Part shown: positions 35,079 through 45,545 of the stretch, piece by piece
Numbering within the stretch: position 1 is the stretch's first letter
Layout of the letters: each line of letters opens with the position of its first letter
NCBI RefSeq assembly: GCF_001954275.1
Contig: NZ_MBEU01000003.1
Coordinates: 1 to 64,000 of the forward strand
DNA length: 64,000 nucleotides
Source: Mycobacterium sp. IS-836
GTDB lineage: Bacteria; Actinomycetota; Actinomycetes; Mycobacteriales; Mycobacteriaceae
Reading direction: 5' to 3'
Notes under the pieces: model-generated
The model's database searches: none
What the model was told of the DNA's origin: nothing
What the model saw: only the letters and a program-made list of their open reading frames with translations
Position numbers and translations under genes: made by a program

Positions 35079-37241
35079 TTAGTTGATCAGCGGGTCGCGC
35101 GGCATGCCGAGAATACGCTCGGCGATCTGGTTTCGGGTCACCTCCGAGGTGCCGCCCGCGATCGCCATGCCGCGGGCGCCCATCATCATGCGGCCCGCGA
35201 TCGCGCCGGGCCCGTCGAGCAGTGCGACCTCGGGCCCCAGCAACGCCGCTGAGATCGCGCCGCCCTCGATCATGTGCTCGGCCAGCTTGAGTTTGGTGAC
35301 GTTGCCTTCCGGACCCGGTCCCGCGCCCTCCACGCTGCGCGCGGCGCGGCGCAGGTTCAGCAGCCGCAGCGCGTGATCGTCGGCGAGGAAGTTTCCGACC
35401 CGGATTCGCGCTCCCGCCAACCGATCTGACGCCTGAGCAAGCTGCACTAGTTTCGACGCCAGGCCCTCGTAGAACGATCCGCTGCCGCCGATGCTGACTC
35501 GCTCGTTGCCCAGCGTCGCCCGCGCTACCGTCCACCCCGAATTGGGCGCGCCGACGACATCTTCGTCGGGGACGAACAGGTCGTTGAAGAACACCTCGTT
35601 GAACTCCGAGCCGCCGGTGATCTGCCGCAGCGGCCGCACCTCGACCTCGGGCGCGTTCATGTCGACGATCACGGTGGTGATGCCGGCGTGCTTGGGGGCG
35701 TCGGGGTCGGTGCGCACGGTGGCCAGGCCACGCGCGCAGTACTGCGCCCCGCTGGTCCACACCTTCTGCCCGTTGATCTTCCAGCCGCCGTCCACCCGGG
35801 TGGCGCGAGTCTTCACCGACGCCGCGTCCGATCCGGCTTCGGGCTCGGAGAACAGCTGGCACCAGATCTCGTCCTGACGCAGCGCCTTCTCCACGAATCT
35901 TTCGATCTGCCAAGGAGTTCCGTGCTGGATCAGGGTCAGGATCACCCAACCGGTGATCGAGTAATCGGGGCGCTTGATGCCCGCCGCGCGGAACTCCTCT
36001 TCGATCACCAACTGTTCCACGGCGTCGGCTGCGCGACCCCACGGCTTGGGCCAGTGCGGCATCACATAGCCCGTCTCGATCAGCTTGTCGCGCTGGGCCT
36101 TCTTGTCCAGCGCGGCGATCTCGGCGGCGTCGGCGTGGATCCGCTTGCGCAGTTCTTCGGCCTCGGGCGGCAGGTCCAGGCTGTTCTCCCGGACGGCGCC
36201 GGCCGCGGTGCGATCGAAGACGTCGCCGGCCGGCGCGTCGCCGCCGAACAGCGCCGAACTCACCAGCGCCCGGCGCAGGTGCAGATGCGCATCGTGTTCC
36301 CAGGTGAAGCCGATGCCGCCATGCACCTGGATGTTGAGTTCGGCGTTGCGCGCATAGGCCGGGAATGCCAGCGCCGCAGCCACTGCGGCGATGAGGCGGA
36401 ACTGCTCCTCATCCTCCGCCGCGGCACGCGAGGCGTCCCATACCGCGGCGATGGCCGATTCGACGGCCACCAACATGTTCGCGCAATGATGCTTCACCGC
36501 TTGGAAAGTGGCGATGGTGCGGCCGAACTGCTGGCGCACCTTCGCATAGTCGACGGCGGCGTCGACACAGTCCGACGCCCCGCCCACCGCCTCCGCGGCC
36601 AGCAAGGTCCGCGCCCGCGCCAACGCCGATTCCCGGGCCCCCGGCAGGATGTCCTCGGCGGCGATGCTCAAATTCTCCAGGCGCACCCGCCCGGAACGCC
36701 GGGTCGGATCGAAGTTGTCGGGCACGTCCACCGACATACCGGCGCGGCCGCGGTCCAGCACCAGCACGTCGTCGCCGGCCGCGATCAGCACCAGCTCGGC
36801 AAGCCCGGCGCCCAACACGATCCCGGCCTCACCGTCTGCGGTGCCGTCCTTGACCCGCACCTGGCCGTGCAGGCCGATGCCAGCGGTGAGCGTCCCGTCG
36901 ATCAGGCCGGGCAGCAGCCGTGACTTCTGCTCGGCGCTACCGTCTTTGGCGATCACCGCCGACGCGATCACCGTCGGCACAAACGGTCCCGGCGCCACCG
37001 CGCGGCCGAGTTCTTCGGTCACCACCACGAGTTCGGGCAGCCCGTAGCCCGAGCCGCCGTGTTCTTCGTCGACGTGCAGGCCGAGCCAGCCGAGTTCCAC
37101 CAGGTTCTGCCAGAACGGGGGCCGGGGTTCGTCCGGCGAATCGAGCAGCGAGCGCGCCGCCCAGCGCGCCTTCTGCGAGGTGAGGAACGCGCGGGCTACC
37201 TCGGCGAGTTCGCGATGGTCGTCGGTCAGTGCGATACCCAT
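35079..37241 (-). CDS. fadE22: Fused double acyl-CoA dehydrogenase FadE22
   Basis: The protein has 720 residues and contains two acyl-CoA dehydrogenase halves. The N-terminal half (about 1-340) contains GSGYGLPELVVVTEELGRAV and NIQVHGGIGFTWEHDAHLHL. The C-terminal half (about 365-720) has LFSEPEAGSDAASVKTRATR, INGQKVWTSGAQY and GGTSEVTRNQIAERILGMPR. Such fusions resemble the paired subunits of sterol side-chain dehydrogenases. It follows a hairpin and a GntR-type motif at 37307-37324. Confidence 0.92.
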   Translation of the reverse strand: MGIALTDDHRELAEVARAFLTSQKARWAARSLLDSPDEPRPPFWQNLVELGWLGLHVDEEHGGSGYGLPELVVVTEELGRAVAPGPFVPTVIASAVIAKDGSAEQKSRLLPGLIDGTLTAGIGLHGQVRVKDGTADGEAGIVLGAGLAELVLIAAGDDVLVLDRGRAGMSVDVPDNFDPTRRSGRVRLENLSIAAEDILPGARESALARARTLLAAEAVGGASDCVDAAVDYAKVRQQFGRTIATFQAVKHHCANMLVAVESAIAAVWDASRAAAEDEEQFRLIAAVAAALAFPAYARNAELNIQVHGGIGFTWEHDAHLHLRRALVSSALFGGDAPAGDVFDRTAAGAVRENSLDLPPEAEELRKRIHADAAEIAALDKKAQRDKLIETGYVMPHWPKPWGRAADAVEQLVIEEEFRAAGIKRPDYSITGWVILTLIQHGTPWQIERFVEKALRQDEIWCQLFSEPEAGSDAASVKTRATRVDGGWKINGQKVWTSGAQYCARGLATVRTDPDAPKHAGITTVIVDMNAPEVEVRPLRQITGGSEFNEVFFNDLFVPDEDVVGAPNSGWTVARATLGNERVSIGGSGSFYEGLASKLVQLAQASDRLAGARIRVGNFLADDHALRLLNLRRAARSVEGAGPGPEGNVTKLKLAEHMIEGGAISAALLGPEVALLDGPGAIAGRMMMGARGMAIAGGTSEVTRNQIAERILGMPRDPLIN

Positions 37242-37271
37242 CGGGCCTCCTCGCTACCGGGCTGACTGCCT

Positions 37272-37296
37272 GCCCCGCTCCGAGGGGGAGCGGGGC
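37272..37296. terminator. Hairpin between SDR and fadE22
   Basis: GCCCCGCTCC and GGAGCGGGGC pair perfectly over 10 bases around GAGGG. It lies 62 bases past the SDR stop and 31 bases before the fadE22 ATG on the minus strand. It could terminate the SDR transcript or form a structured fadE22 leader, because the GntR motif lies upstream of it. Confidence 0.55.
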
Positions 37297-37306
37297 GGCT
37301 GCCTAA

Positions 37307-37324
37307 AGAGGATACTGTATTGCC
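37307..37324. promoter_or_regulatory. GntR-type motif upstream of fadE22
   Basis: AGAGGATACTGTATTGCC contains the palindrome ATAC-T-GTAT and matches AGAGTGTACTGTATTGGC of the thiolase/OB-fold gap at 14 or so of 18 positions. It suggests a shared regulator, most simply the double GntR protein. Confidence 0.5.
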
Positions 37325-37357
37325 GCGAGGCCGCCGGCCCGGGGGCCGCGGGGTTGT

Positions 37358-38116
37358 TTACTTGGGCGCGAACCGTTGTCCCGCATCCAGCCGCAGGCAT
37401 TGGCCGTTGAGCATCGGGTTGTCCACGATGGCGGCGACCAGCTTGGCGTACTCCTCGGGCCGGCCCAGACGCTTGGGGAAGGCCGCGTCCTTGGTCAGCG
37501 CCGAGGCGAATTCCTCCGGAATGCCCTTGGTCAGACCCGTGGCGAACAGGCTGGGCGCGATCGCCAGCACCCGGATGCCCAGCGACCCGAGGTCGCGCGC
37601 CATGGTCAGGCACATGCCGGCGATGCCCGCCTTGGCGGCGGTGTAGGCGACCTGCCCGATCTGGCCCTCGAAGGCCGCGATGGACGCGGTGTTGATGATG
37701 ACGCCCCGCTCCTCGTCCTCGGGCTCGTTCTTACTCATGTGTGCCGCGGCCAGCCGGCTGATGTTGAAGCTGGCGATGAGGTTGAGATCGACGACGGACT
37801 GGAAGGACTCCAGGTCGTGGGGGCCGGTCTTGGTCATGGTCCGCTTGGCGATGCCGCCGCCCGCGGTGGTCACCACGACGTGCAGCCCACCCAGGTCGTC
37901 GACCGCGGCCTGCAACGTTTCCTCGGTGCCGCCGAAGTCGGTGACGTCGACGGGGTAGAACTTGCCGCCAACGCCTTCTGCGACCTCCTTGCCGTCGGAG
38001 CCCTCACGGTCGAGCACCGCGACCTGCGCGCCGCGCTCGTGCAGAAGTTCGGCGCTGGCACGCCCCATGCCCGAAGCGCCGCCGATGACGACGACCTTCT
38101 TCCCGTTGATCTCCAT
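37358..38116 (-). CDS. SDR, 3-hydroxyacyl-CoA dehydrogenase type 2-like
   Basis: The 252-residue classical SDR has VVVIGGASGMGRASAELLHE, then DREGSDGK and DVTDFGGTEETLQ, TAGGGIAKRTM, and NTASIAAFEGQIGQVAYTAA with YxxxK. The inserted acidic segment SKNEPEDEERG is typical of HSD17B10-like enzymes. It should oxidise 3-hydroxyacyl-CoA or hydroxysteroids with NAD. It is upstream of fadE22 on the same strand and may belong with it metabolically. Confidence 0.9.
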   Translation of the reverse strand: MEINGKKVVVIGGASGMGRASAELLHERGAQVAVLDREGSDGKEVAEGVGGKFYPVDVTDFGGTEETLQAAVDDLGGLHVVVTTAGGGIAKRTMTKTGPHDLESFQSVVDLNLIASFNISRLAAAHMSKNEPEDEERGVIINTASIAAFEGQIGQVAYTAAKAGIAGMCLTMARDLGSLGIRVLAIAPSLFATGLTKGIPEEFASALTKDAAFPKRLGRPEEYAKLVAAIVDNPMLNGQCLRLDAGQRFAPK

Positions 38117-38228
38117 CCGGACCTCCCTTTTTTGGCTTGTCAGATTCCACGCAATCTGTAACGTTATCTAGGCACGCTAGCGTGTCGGCTCCGAAGGCTT
38201 GTCACCGAGCCATGCCAAGCTGGCGACC

Positions 38229-39758
<1,530 letters not shown>

Positions 39759-39802
39759 TTCTCCCCGGGCGGCAGACCCCCGGCCGTCGTAGGGTTTTGA
39801 GC

Positions 39803-42046
39803 GTGACGGAGCGCATCGCAGCACGCGAAAGCGATAACAGCCAGGTCAGCTACATCCGCACCGACGAGGACTTACCGGCCGTCGCGATCATCGACCGCTC
39901 ACCGATAACCGTCCGGCACAAGATCGTCTTCGCGGTGATCGCCGTGCTCGGTGCCATTGCCTGGGCGATCATCGCGTTCGCCCGCGGGGAGACGGTGAAC
40001 GCGGTCTGGTTCGTGGTCGCGGCGATCTGCACGTACATCATCGGGTTCCGGTTCTATGCCCGGCTGATCGAAATGAAGATCGTCCGCCCGCGGGACGACC
40101 ACGCCACGCCGGCCGAGGTCCTCGACGACGGCACCGATTACGTGCCCACCGACCGGCGCGTGTTGTTCGGCCATCATTTCGCCGCCATCGCCGGAGCCGG
40201 ACCGCTCGTCGGTCCGGTGCTCGCAACCCAGATGGGCTACCTGCCGTGCAGCATCTGGATCATCGTCGGCGCCGTCTTCGCCGGCGCGGTGCAGGACTAC
40301 TTGGTGTTGTGGATCTCCACCCGGCGCCGGGGCCGTTCGCTGGGCCAGATGGCCCGCGACGAGCTCGGCGCGACCGGCGGTGCCGCCGCCCTGGTCGGGG
40401 CGTTCGCGATCATGGTGATCATCATCGCGGTGCTGGCGCTCGTGGTGGTGCGGGGGCTGGCGCAGAGTCCCTGGGGCGTTTTCTCCATCGCCATGACCAT
40501 CCCGATCGCCGTTTTCATGGGCTGCTACCTGCGGTTCCTGCGGCCCGGGCGGGTGGCGGAGGTGTCGATCATCGGCTTCGTGCTGCTGATGCTCGCCGTG
40601 GCGGCCGGCGACTGGGTCGCCGAAACCCCTTGGGGCGCATCGTGGTTGAACCTGTCACCGGTGATGGTGTCGTGGTTGATCGTCATCTACGGCTTCGTCG
40701 CGTCGGTGCTGCCGGTGTGGTTGCTGCTTGCGCCGCGGGATTACCTGTCGACCTTCATGAAGGTCGGCGCCGTCGCCTTGCTGGCGGTCGGCATCTGCAT
40801 CGCGCAGCCGATCATGCGGGCGCCCGCCATCTCGGGATTCGCCACACGCGGCGACGGACCGGTGTTCCCCGGCTCGCTGTTCCCGTTCCTGTTCATCACC
40901 ATCGCGTGCGGCGCACTGTCCGGGTTTCACGCGCTGATCTCGTCGGGGACGACGCCGAAGATGCTGGAGAAGGAAAGCCAGATGCGCCTAATCGGCTACG
41001 GCGGGATGCTCACCGAATCGTTCGTCGCCGTGATGGCGCTGATCAGCGCGGCGATCCTCGACCAGCACCTGTACTTCACCCTCAACGCCCCGGCCGCGCA
41101 GACCGGCGGCACCGCGGCCAGCGCCGCCCACTATGTCAACGGGCTGGGGTTGTCGGGCGCGCCCGCGACCGCCGACCAGCTCAACCAGGCCGCCGCGAGC
41201 GTCGGCGAAAAGTCGATCGTGTCGCGCACCGGCGGCGCCCCCACGCTGGCGGTAGGCATGTCCGAGGTACTGAATCGGGCGTTCGGCGGCGCCGGGCTCA
41301 AGGCGTTCTGGTACCACTTCGCGATCATGTTCGAGGCGCTGTTCATCCTGACCGCCGTCGACGCGGGAACCCGGGTCGCTCGTTTCATGCTCTCCGACAC
41401 GCTGGGCAACTTGGGTGGCCCGCTGGCCAAGCTGCGTAATCCGAGCTGGCGCCCGGGCGTATGGGTCTGCAGCCTGGTGGTGGCCGCGGCGTGGGGCAGC
41501 ATCCTGTTGATGGGCGTGACCGATCCGCTGGGCGGCATCAACACGCTGTTTCCGCTGTTCGGGATCGCCAACCAGCTGCTCGCGGCGATCGCGCTCACGG
41601 TGATCACGGCGATCGTCGTCAAGAAGGGCCTACTGAGATGGGCGTGGATCCCGGGGGTTCCGCTCGTGTGGGATCTGGCGGTCACGCTCACCGCGTCGTG
41701 GCAGAAAATCTTTTCCGGGGATCCCGCGGTCGGTTACTGGACTCAGCACGCCCAGTATTCGGCGGCGAAAAACGCGGGCAAGACGGCGTTCGGTTCGGCG
41801 AAGAACGCCCACCAGCTCGACGACGTCATCAGGAACACCTTCATCCAGTGCACCCTGTCGATTCTGTTCGCACTGGTTGTCGTCGTCGTGGTCATCGCCG
41901 GAATCATCATCGCGCTCAAGGCAATTCGCGGTAGCGGCAGGCCGTTGACCGAGGACGACCCGGTGCCGTCGAAGCTGTTCGCGCCGTCGGGCCTGGTGCC
42001 CACGCCCAGCGAACGCAAGGTGAAGCGGCAGTGGGACGCCCTATGA
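39803..42046 (+). CDS. cstA: Carbon starvation protein CstA (peptide/pyruvate transporter family)
   Basis: The protein has 747 residues with about 16-18 membrane segments. Family motifs include GHHFAAIAGAGPLVGPVLAT near residue 125 and GAVFAGAVQDYLVLW. AHYVNGLGLSGAP is in a mid-loop, and FEALFILTAVDAGTRVARFM is late. GTG 39803 is favoured over TTG 39797 because AGGG at 39791-39794 gives proper spacing. CstA proteins import peptides or pyruvate during starvation. Confidence 0.95.
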   Translation: MTERIAARESDNSQVSYIRTDEDLPAVAIIDRSPITVRHKIVFAVIAVLGAIAWAIIAFARGETVNAVWFVVAAICTYIIGFRFYARLIEMKIVRPRDDHATPAEVLDDGTDYVPTDRRVLFGHHFAAIAGAGPLVGPVLATQMGYLPCSIWIIVGAVFAGAVQDYLVLWISTRRRGRSLGQMARDELGATGGAAALVGAFAIMVIIIAVLALVVVRGLAQSPWGVFSIAMTIPIAVFMGCYLRFLRPGRVAEVSIIGFVLLMLAVAAGDWVAETPWGASWLNLSPVMVSWLIVIYGFVASVLPVWLLLAPRDYLSTFMKVGAVALLAVGICIAQPIMRAPAISGFATRGDGPVFPGSLFPFLFITIACGALSGFHALISSGTTPKMLEKESQMRLIGYGGMLTESFVAVMALISAAILDQHLYFTLNAPAAQTGGTAASAAHYVNGLGLSGAPATADQLNQAAASVGEKSIVSRTGGAPTLAVGMSEVLNRAFGGAGLKAFWYHFAIMFEALFILTAVDAGTRVARFMLSDTLGNLGGPLAKLRNPSWRPGVWVCSLVVAAAWGSILLMGVTDPLGGINTLFPLFGIANQLLAAIALTVITAIVVKKGLLRWAWIPGVPLVWDLAVTLTASWQKIFSGDPAVGYWTQHAQYSAAKNAGKTAFGSAKNAHQLDDVIRNTFIQCTLSILFALVVVVVVIAGIIIALKAIRGSGRPLTEDDPVPSKLFAPSGLVPTPSERKVKRQWDAL

Positions 42047-42058
42047 TTACGCGCCGAA

Positions 42059-42107
42059 CGTCGACTTGTCGCGACGGGATGGGGCGAAATAGCGCAACAA
42101 GTCGACG
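42059..42107. terminator. Long inverted repeat after cstA
   Basis: CGTCGACTTGT and ACAAGTCGACG pair perfectly. The stem extends by GCG/CGC after one mismatch around a 19-base loop. It lies 13 bases past the cstA stop and 30 bases before the next ATG, so it is a terminator or a regulatory site for the SDR gene. Confidence 0.55.
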
Positions 42108-42136
42108 CTCGACCCACTAGGTACGGAGGCGTTCTC

Positions 42137-42967
42137 ATGTCCACCTGGCTCATCACCGGCTGCTCGACGGGACTCGGCCGCGCGCTCGCCGAAGCCGTCA
42201 TCGCCGCCGGCCACAACGCCGTCGTCACCGCCCGCGACGTCGCGAAGGTCGCCGACCTGGAAGATCCCGAGACGCAGCGCGTGCTCCCGGTCGCGCTCGA
42301 CGTCACCAAGCCCGATCAGGTCGCCTCCGCCGTTGCGCAGGCCGACGAGAGGTTCGGTGCCGTCGACGTTCTGGTTAACAACGCCGGCTACGGCTATCGC
42401 GCCGCGGTCGAGGAAGGCGACGACGCCGAAGTCCGCGCCCTGTTCGAGACGCACTTCTTCGGCACCGTCGCGATGATCAAGGCCGTGCTACCCGGCATGC
42501 GGGCCCGCCGGAGCGGCGCGATCGTCAACATCTCCTCCATCGGCGCCACCGTGAATCCGGTGGGGTCCGGCTACTACTCGGCCGCCAAGGCCGCCATCGA
42601 GGGCATGAGCGGCTCGCTTCGGGGCGAACTCGCTCCCCTGGGCATTTCGGTGACCGTCGTTGAGCCCGGGGCCTTCCGGACCGACTTCGCGGGACGCTCG
42701 CTCGTGCAGTCGGCCACCATCATCGATGACTACGCCGGGACCGCGGGGCAGCGCCGCAAGGAAAACGACACGATGGACGGCAACCAGGCCGGCGACCCCG
42801 CCAAGGCCGCCTCGGCGATCATCGCCGCAGTCGACTCGGACGAGCCCCCGGGGTTCCTGCTGCTGGGGCCCGACGCCCTGGGCCTGTACCGCTATGTCAC
42901 CGACGCCCGCGCGGACGAGATCGCGAAATGGGAAGCCCTGACCGCCGGCACGAACTTCGACACCTGA
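42137..42967 (+). CDS. Short-chain dehydrogenase/reductase
   Basis: The protein has 276 residues: STWLITGCSTGLGRALAEAV, NNAG in DVLVNNAGYGYRAAVEEGDD, VNISSIGATVNPVGSGYYSA with YxxxK, and VTVVEPGAFRTDF. It belongs to the classical group often annotated as oxidoreductase or retinol-dehydrogenase-like. The substrate is unknown. It stands alone between cstA and a DUF1918 gene. Confidence 0.88.
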   Translation: MSTWLITGCSTGLGRALAEAVIAAGHNAVVTARDVAKVADLEDPETQRVLPVALDVTKPDQVASAVAQADERFGAVDVLVNNAGYGYRAAVEEGDDAEVRALFETHFFGTVAMIKAVLPGMRARRSGAIVNISSIGATVNPVGSGYYSAAKAAIEGMSGSLRGELAPLGISVTVVEPGAFRTDFAGRSLVQSATIIDDYAGTAGQRRKENDTMDGNQAGDPAKAASAIIAAVDSDEPPGFLLLGPDALGLYRYVTDARADEIAKWEALTAGTNFDT

Positions 42968-43086
42968 ACCCGCCCCGGCCCCAGTCATTTTCGGATTGCG
43001 CCCGCTGCGTCTTCCGTTGGGTGAGCAAAGCGCGCACGATTGGAGGGGTCGGCACGTCTCACAACCCCGAGAGAAGGGAGCGGGCG

Positions 43087-43329
43087 ATGAAGGCCAGGGT
43101 CGGCGACTTCCTCGTTGTCAAGGGCACGACAACGGAACGGCATGATCAGCATGCGGAGATCATCGGGGTGCGCGCTGCAGACGGCTCGCCGCCGTACGTG
43201 GTGCGATGGCTGGTGACGGGCCACGAGGCGACGGTCTATCCCGGATCCGACGCGGTGGTGGTGACCGCGGCGGAGCACACCGAGGCCGCCCGGCGGGCCG
43301 CCGCGCGGGCCGGCCACCCGCGGACATAG
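43087..43329 (+). CDS. DUF1918 small protein
   Basis: The protein has 80 residues: KARVGDFLVVKGTTTERHDQ, EIIGVRAADGSPPYVVRWLV and ATVYPGSDAVVV. It is a compact SH3-like beta fold. DUF1918 proteins are common in actinobacteria and have unknown function; some are stress-linked. AGAAGGGAG upstream of the ATG supports the start. Confidence 0.85.
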   Translation: MKARVGDFLVVKGTTTERHDQHAEIIGVRAADGSPPYVVRWLVTGHEATVYPGSDAVVVTAAEHTEAARRAAARAGHPRT

Positions 43330-43355
43330 CGACGCTTCCGGACGGCGACCCCAAC

Positions 43356-43393
43356 GGAGAATAGCTTCGCCGTCTAGGAGAGGGATATTCTCC
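43356..43393. promoter_or_regulatory. Inverted repeats between DUF1918 and enoyl-CoA hydratase
   Basis: GGAGAATA (43356-43363) pairs with TATTCTCC (43386-43393), and AGGAGA (43376-43381) pairs with TCTCCT (43389-43394). The overlapping repeats lie 49 bases upstream of the hydratase gene. They can act as an operator or as a weak terminator of the DUF1918 gene. Confidence 0.4.
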
Positions 43394-43441
43394 TCAGCCG
43401 AGAGACACATTACGATCGGTGATGATCGAAGGGGATCTCTG

Positions 43442-44218
43442 CTGACCGACACGCTGGAACTCGAACGTCCGCGCGACGGTGTCGCCGTCGTGCGTCTGAA
43501 CCGACCCGACCGCCTCAACGCGATCAACGAGGCCATGCAGTCCGAGTTGCGTCGGGCGCTGGCCGATGCCTCAATCGACAACGCGGTACGCGCAGTGGTT
43601 TTGACCGGCGCCGGTCGCGGCTTCTGCGCGGGCATCGACATGCGTGACTTCGGGCCCAACGTGCCGGAGGCCGGCGCGCCGGCGGCGGACCGTTTGCGGT
43701 TCCAGGAGGACATGGCCGGATTGGCCGAAGCTATCCGTCAATTGCCGCAGCCCGTCATCGCCGCGGTCAACGGCCCCTGTGTCGGTGCGGGATTCGCGTT
43801 GTGTCTCGCCTGCGACATCCGGATCTGTTCGGCCGCGGCATCATTCGGCAACGGGGCCATCCTGCTCGGGTTGTCGGGGGCAGAGATGGGCATGAGCTAT
43901 CACCTGCCCCGCATCGTCGGGACCAGCGTCGCGGCCGATTGGATGCTCACCGGCCGCACCGTTTCGGCCGCCGAGGCCGATCGGCGCGCTCTGGTCAGCG
44001 AAGTCGTCGAGCCGGATCGGTTGGCCGACCGCGCGCTGGAGCTGGCGTCGCTGATCGCGGATCTTGCCCCGCTCGGTGTGCAACTGACAAAGCGCGCGCT
44101 GCAAGTGAACACCGACGCGGCCGGTCTCTCGTCGGCGCTCGAACTGGAAAACCGCAACCAGGTGATCGCACATGCCACCGACGAGGCGGCGCAGCGCCGC
44201 GAAAAGTGGTCTCGCTGA
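43442..44218 (+). CDS. Enoyl-CoA hydratase/isomerase, probable CTG start
   Basis: The protein has 258 residues counted from CTG 43442. The frame reads TDTLELERPRDGVAVVRLNR from there, the full first strands of a crotonase, whereas the first standard start (GTG 43490) would delete them. No ATG, GTG or TTG is in frame upstream. GAAGGGG lies 7-13 bases before the CTG. Catalytic segments are GAGRGFCAGIDMRDF and VNGPCVGAGFALCLACDIRI. It is followed after 24 bases by an acyl-CoA dehydrogenase gene, forming a beta-oxidation-type pair. Confidence 0.85.
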   Translation: MTDTLELERPRDGVAVVRLNRPDRLNAINEAMQSELRRALADASIDNAVRAVVLTGAGRGFCAGIDMRDFGPNVPEAGAPAADRLRFQEDMAGLAEAIRQLPQPVIAAVNGPCVGAGFALCLACDIRICSAAASFGNGAILLGLSGAEMGMSYHLPRIVGTSVAADWMLTGRTVSAAEADRRALVSEVVEPDRLADRALELASLIADLAPLGVQLTKRALQVNTDAAGLSSALELENRNQVIAHATDEAAQRREKWSR

Positions 44219-44242
44219 GCCGCAACGCAGAGAGGACGACAC

Positions 44243-45538
44243 ATGGCGTGGGACTTCTCCACCGACTCCCAGTGGGCGCAACAACTCGAATGGGTCGAGG
44301 ACTTCGTGCGCAGCGAATGCGAGCCGATCGACTTGATCGTCAAGGAGTCTCACGACCTAGGCGATCCGGTGCGTCAGGCGCTGATCCCGCCGCTGCAGCA
44401 GATCGTCAAGCAGCGCGGCCTGTGGGCCACCCACCTGGGGCCGCATCTAGGCGGTCCCGGCTACGGTCAGGTGAATTTGGCTCTGCTCAACGAGATTCTG
44501 GGCCGGTCGGAATGCGCGCCGATAGTCTTCGGGTCGCAGGCACCCGATTCCGGCAACAGTGAGATCCTTGCGCACTACGGCACTCCCGAGCTCAAAGCGC
44601 GCTACCTCGAGCCGCTGCTGGACAACCGCATCGTGTCGTGCTTCTCGATGACCGAACCGCAGGGCGGCGCGGACCCGAAGGTGTTCCGCACCACCGCGGT
44701 GCCCGATGGTGATCACTGGATCATCAACGGAGAGAAGTGGTTTTCGTCGTTCGCGTCGATGGCGTCGTTCATCATCGTGATGGCGATGACCGACCCCGAG
44801 GCGCCACCGTATCAGCGCTACTCGATGTTCGTCGTGCCCGGCGACACGCCCGGCATCAACGTGATGCGCGACGTCGGACTGGGGTATCAGCCGCCGGGCG
44901 GTGGGCGCGAAGGCTACGTGCGTTACGAAAACGTGCGGGTGCCGGCCGACCACATGCTCGGCCCGCGCGGCGGGGCCTTCGTCGTCGCACAAACCCGGTT
45001 GGGCGGCGGACGCATTCACCACGCGATGCGCACGGTGGGGCTGGTCCGGCGCATCTTCGACATGATCTGTGAGCGGGCGGTGTCGCGCTACACCCAGGGC
45101 GAGGTGTTGGCGAACAAGCAACTGGTCCAGGAGATGGTCGCCGACTCGTGGATGGAGATCGAGGCCTTTCGGCTGCTCACGCTCCAAACCGCTTGGAAGA
45201 TCGACCAATTCAACGACTACAAGGCGGTACGCGCCGACATCTCGGCGGTCAAGGCGATGATGCAGAAGGTGCTGCACGACGTGTCGTCGCGGGCGCTTCA
45301 GCTACACGGATCGTTGGGCACCACTCACGAGATGCCGTTTGTGCAATACCTGGTGGAGTCGTTCGTGCTCGGCCTTGCCGACGGTCCGACCGAAGTGCAC
45401 AAGGTGACGCTGGCCCGCCAATTGCTGAAGGACCGCGCGCCGGCTCCCGATCTGTTCCCCTCCGAGCACCTGCTGCGGCTGCGCGAGGCCGCCGAGGCAA
45501 AGTTCGCAGACAAGCTGGCCGGGATCGCGCGCGGCTAG
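44243..45538 (+). CDS. Acyl-CoA dehydrogenase
   Basis: The protein has 431 residues. FAD and substrate motifs are CFSMTEPQGGADPKVFRTTA and WIINGEKWFSSFASMASFII. The C-terminal domain has QLHGSLGTTHEMPFVQYLVE and LADGPTEVHKVTLARQLLKD. It oxidises acyl-CoA to 2-enoyl-CoA, feeding the hydratase encoded just upstream. GAGAGGA precedes the ATG. Confidence 0.92.
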   Translation: MAWDFSTDSQWAQQLEWVEDFVRSECEPIDLIVKESHDLGDPVRQALIPPLQQIVKQRGLWATHLGPHLGGPGYGQVNLALLNEILGRSECAPIVFGSQAPDSGNSEILAHYGTPELKARYLEPLLDNRIVSCFSMTEPQGGADPKVFRTTAVPDGDHWIINGEKWFSSFASMASFIIVMAMTDPEAPPYQRYSMFVVPGDTPGINVMRDVGLGYQPPGGGREGYVRYENVRVPADHMLGPRGGAFVVAQTRLGGGRIHHAMRTVGLVRRIFDMICERAVSRYTQGEVLANKQLVQEMVADSWMEIEAFRLLTLQTAWKIDQFNDYKAVRADISAVKAMMQKVLHDVSSRALQLHGSLGTTHEMPFVQYLVESFVLGLADGPTEVHKVTLARQLLKDRAPAPDLFPSEHLLRLREAAEAKFADKLAGIARG

Positions 45539-45545
45539 GCGGCTT

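Noticed and set aside
38173-38184. CACGCTAGCGTG as a LexA or ligB operator
   Set aside because: It is a perfect 12-base palindrome but does not match the mycobacterial SOS box (TCGAAC-type); chance occurrence in GC-rich DNA is plausible.
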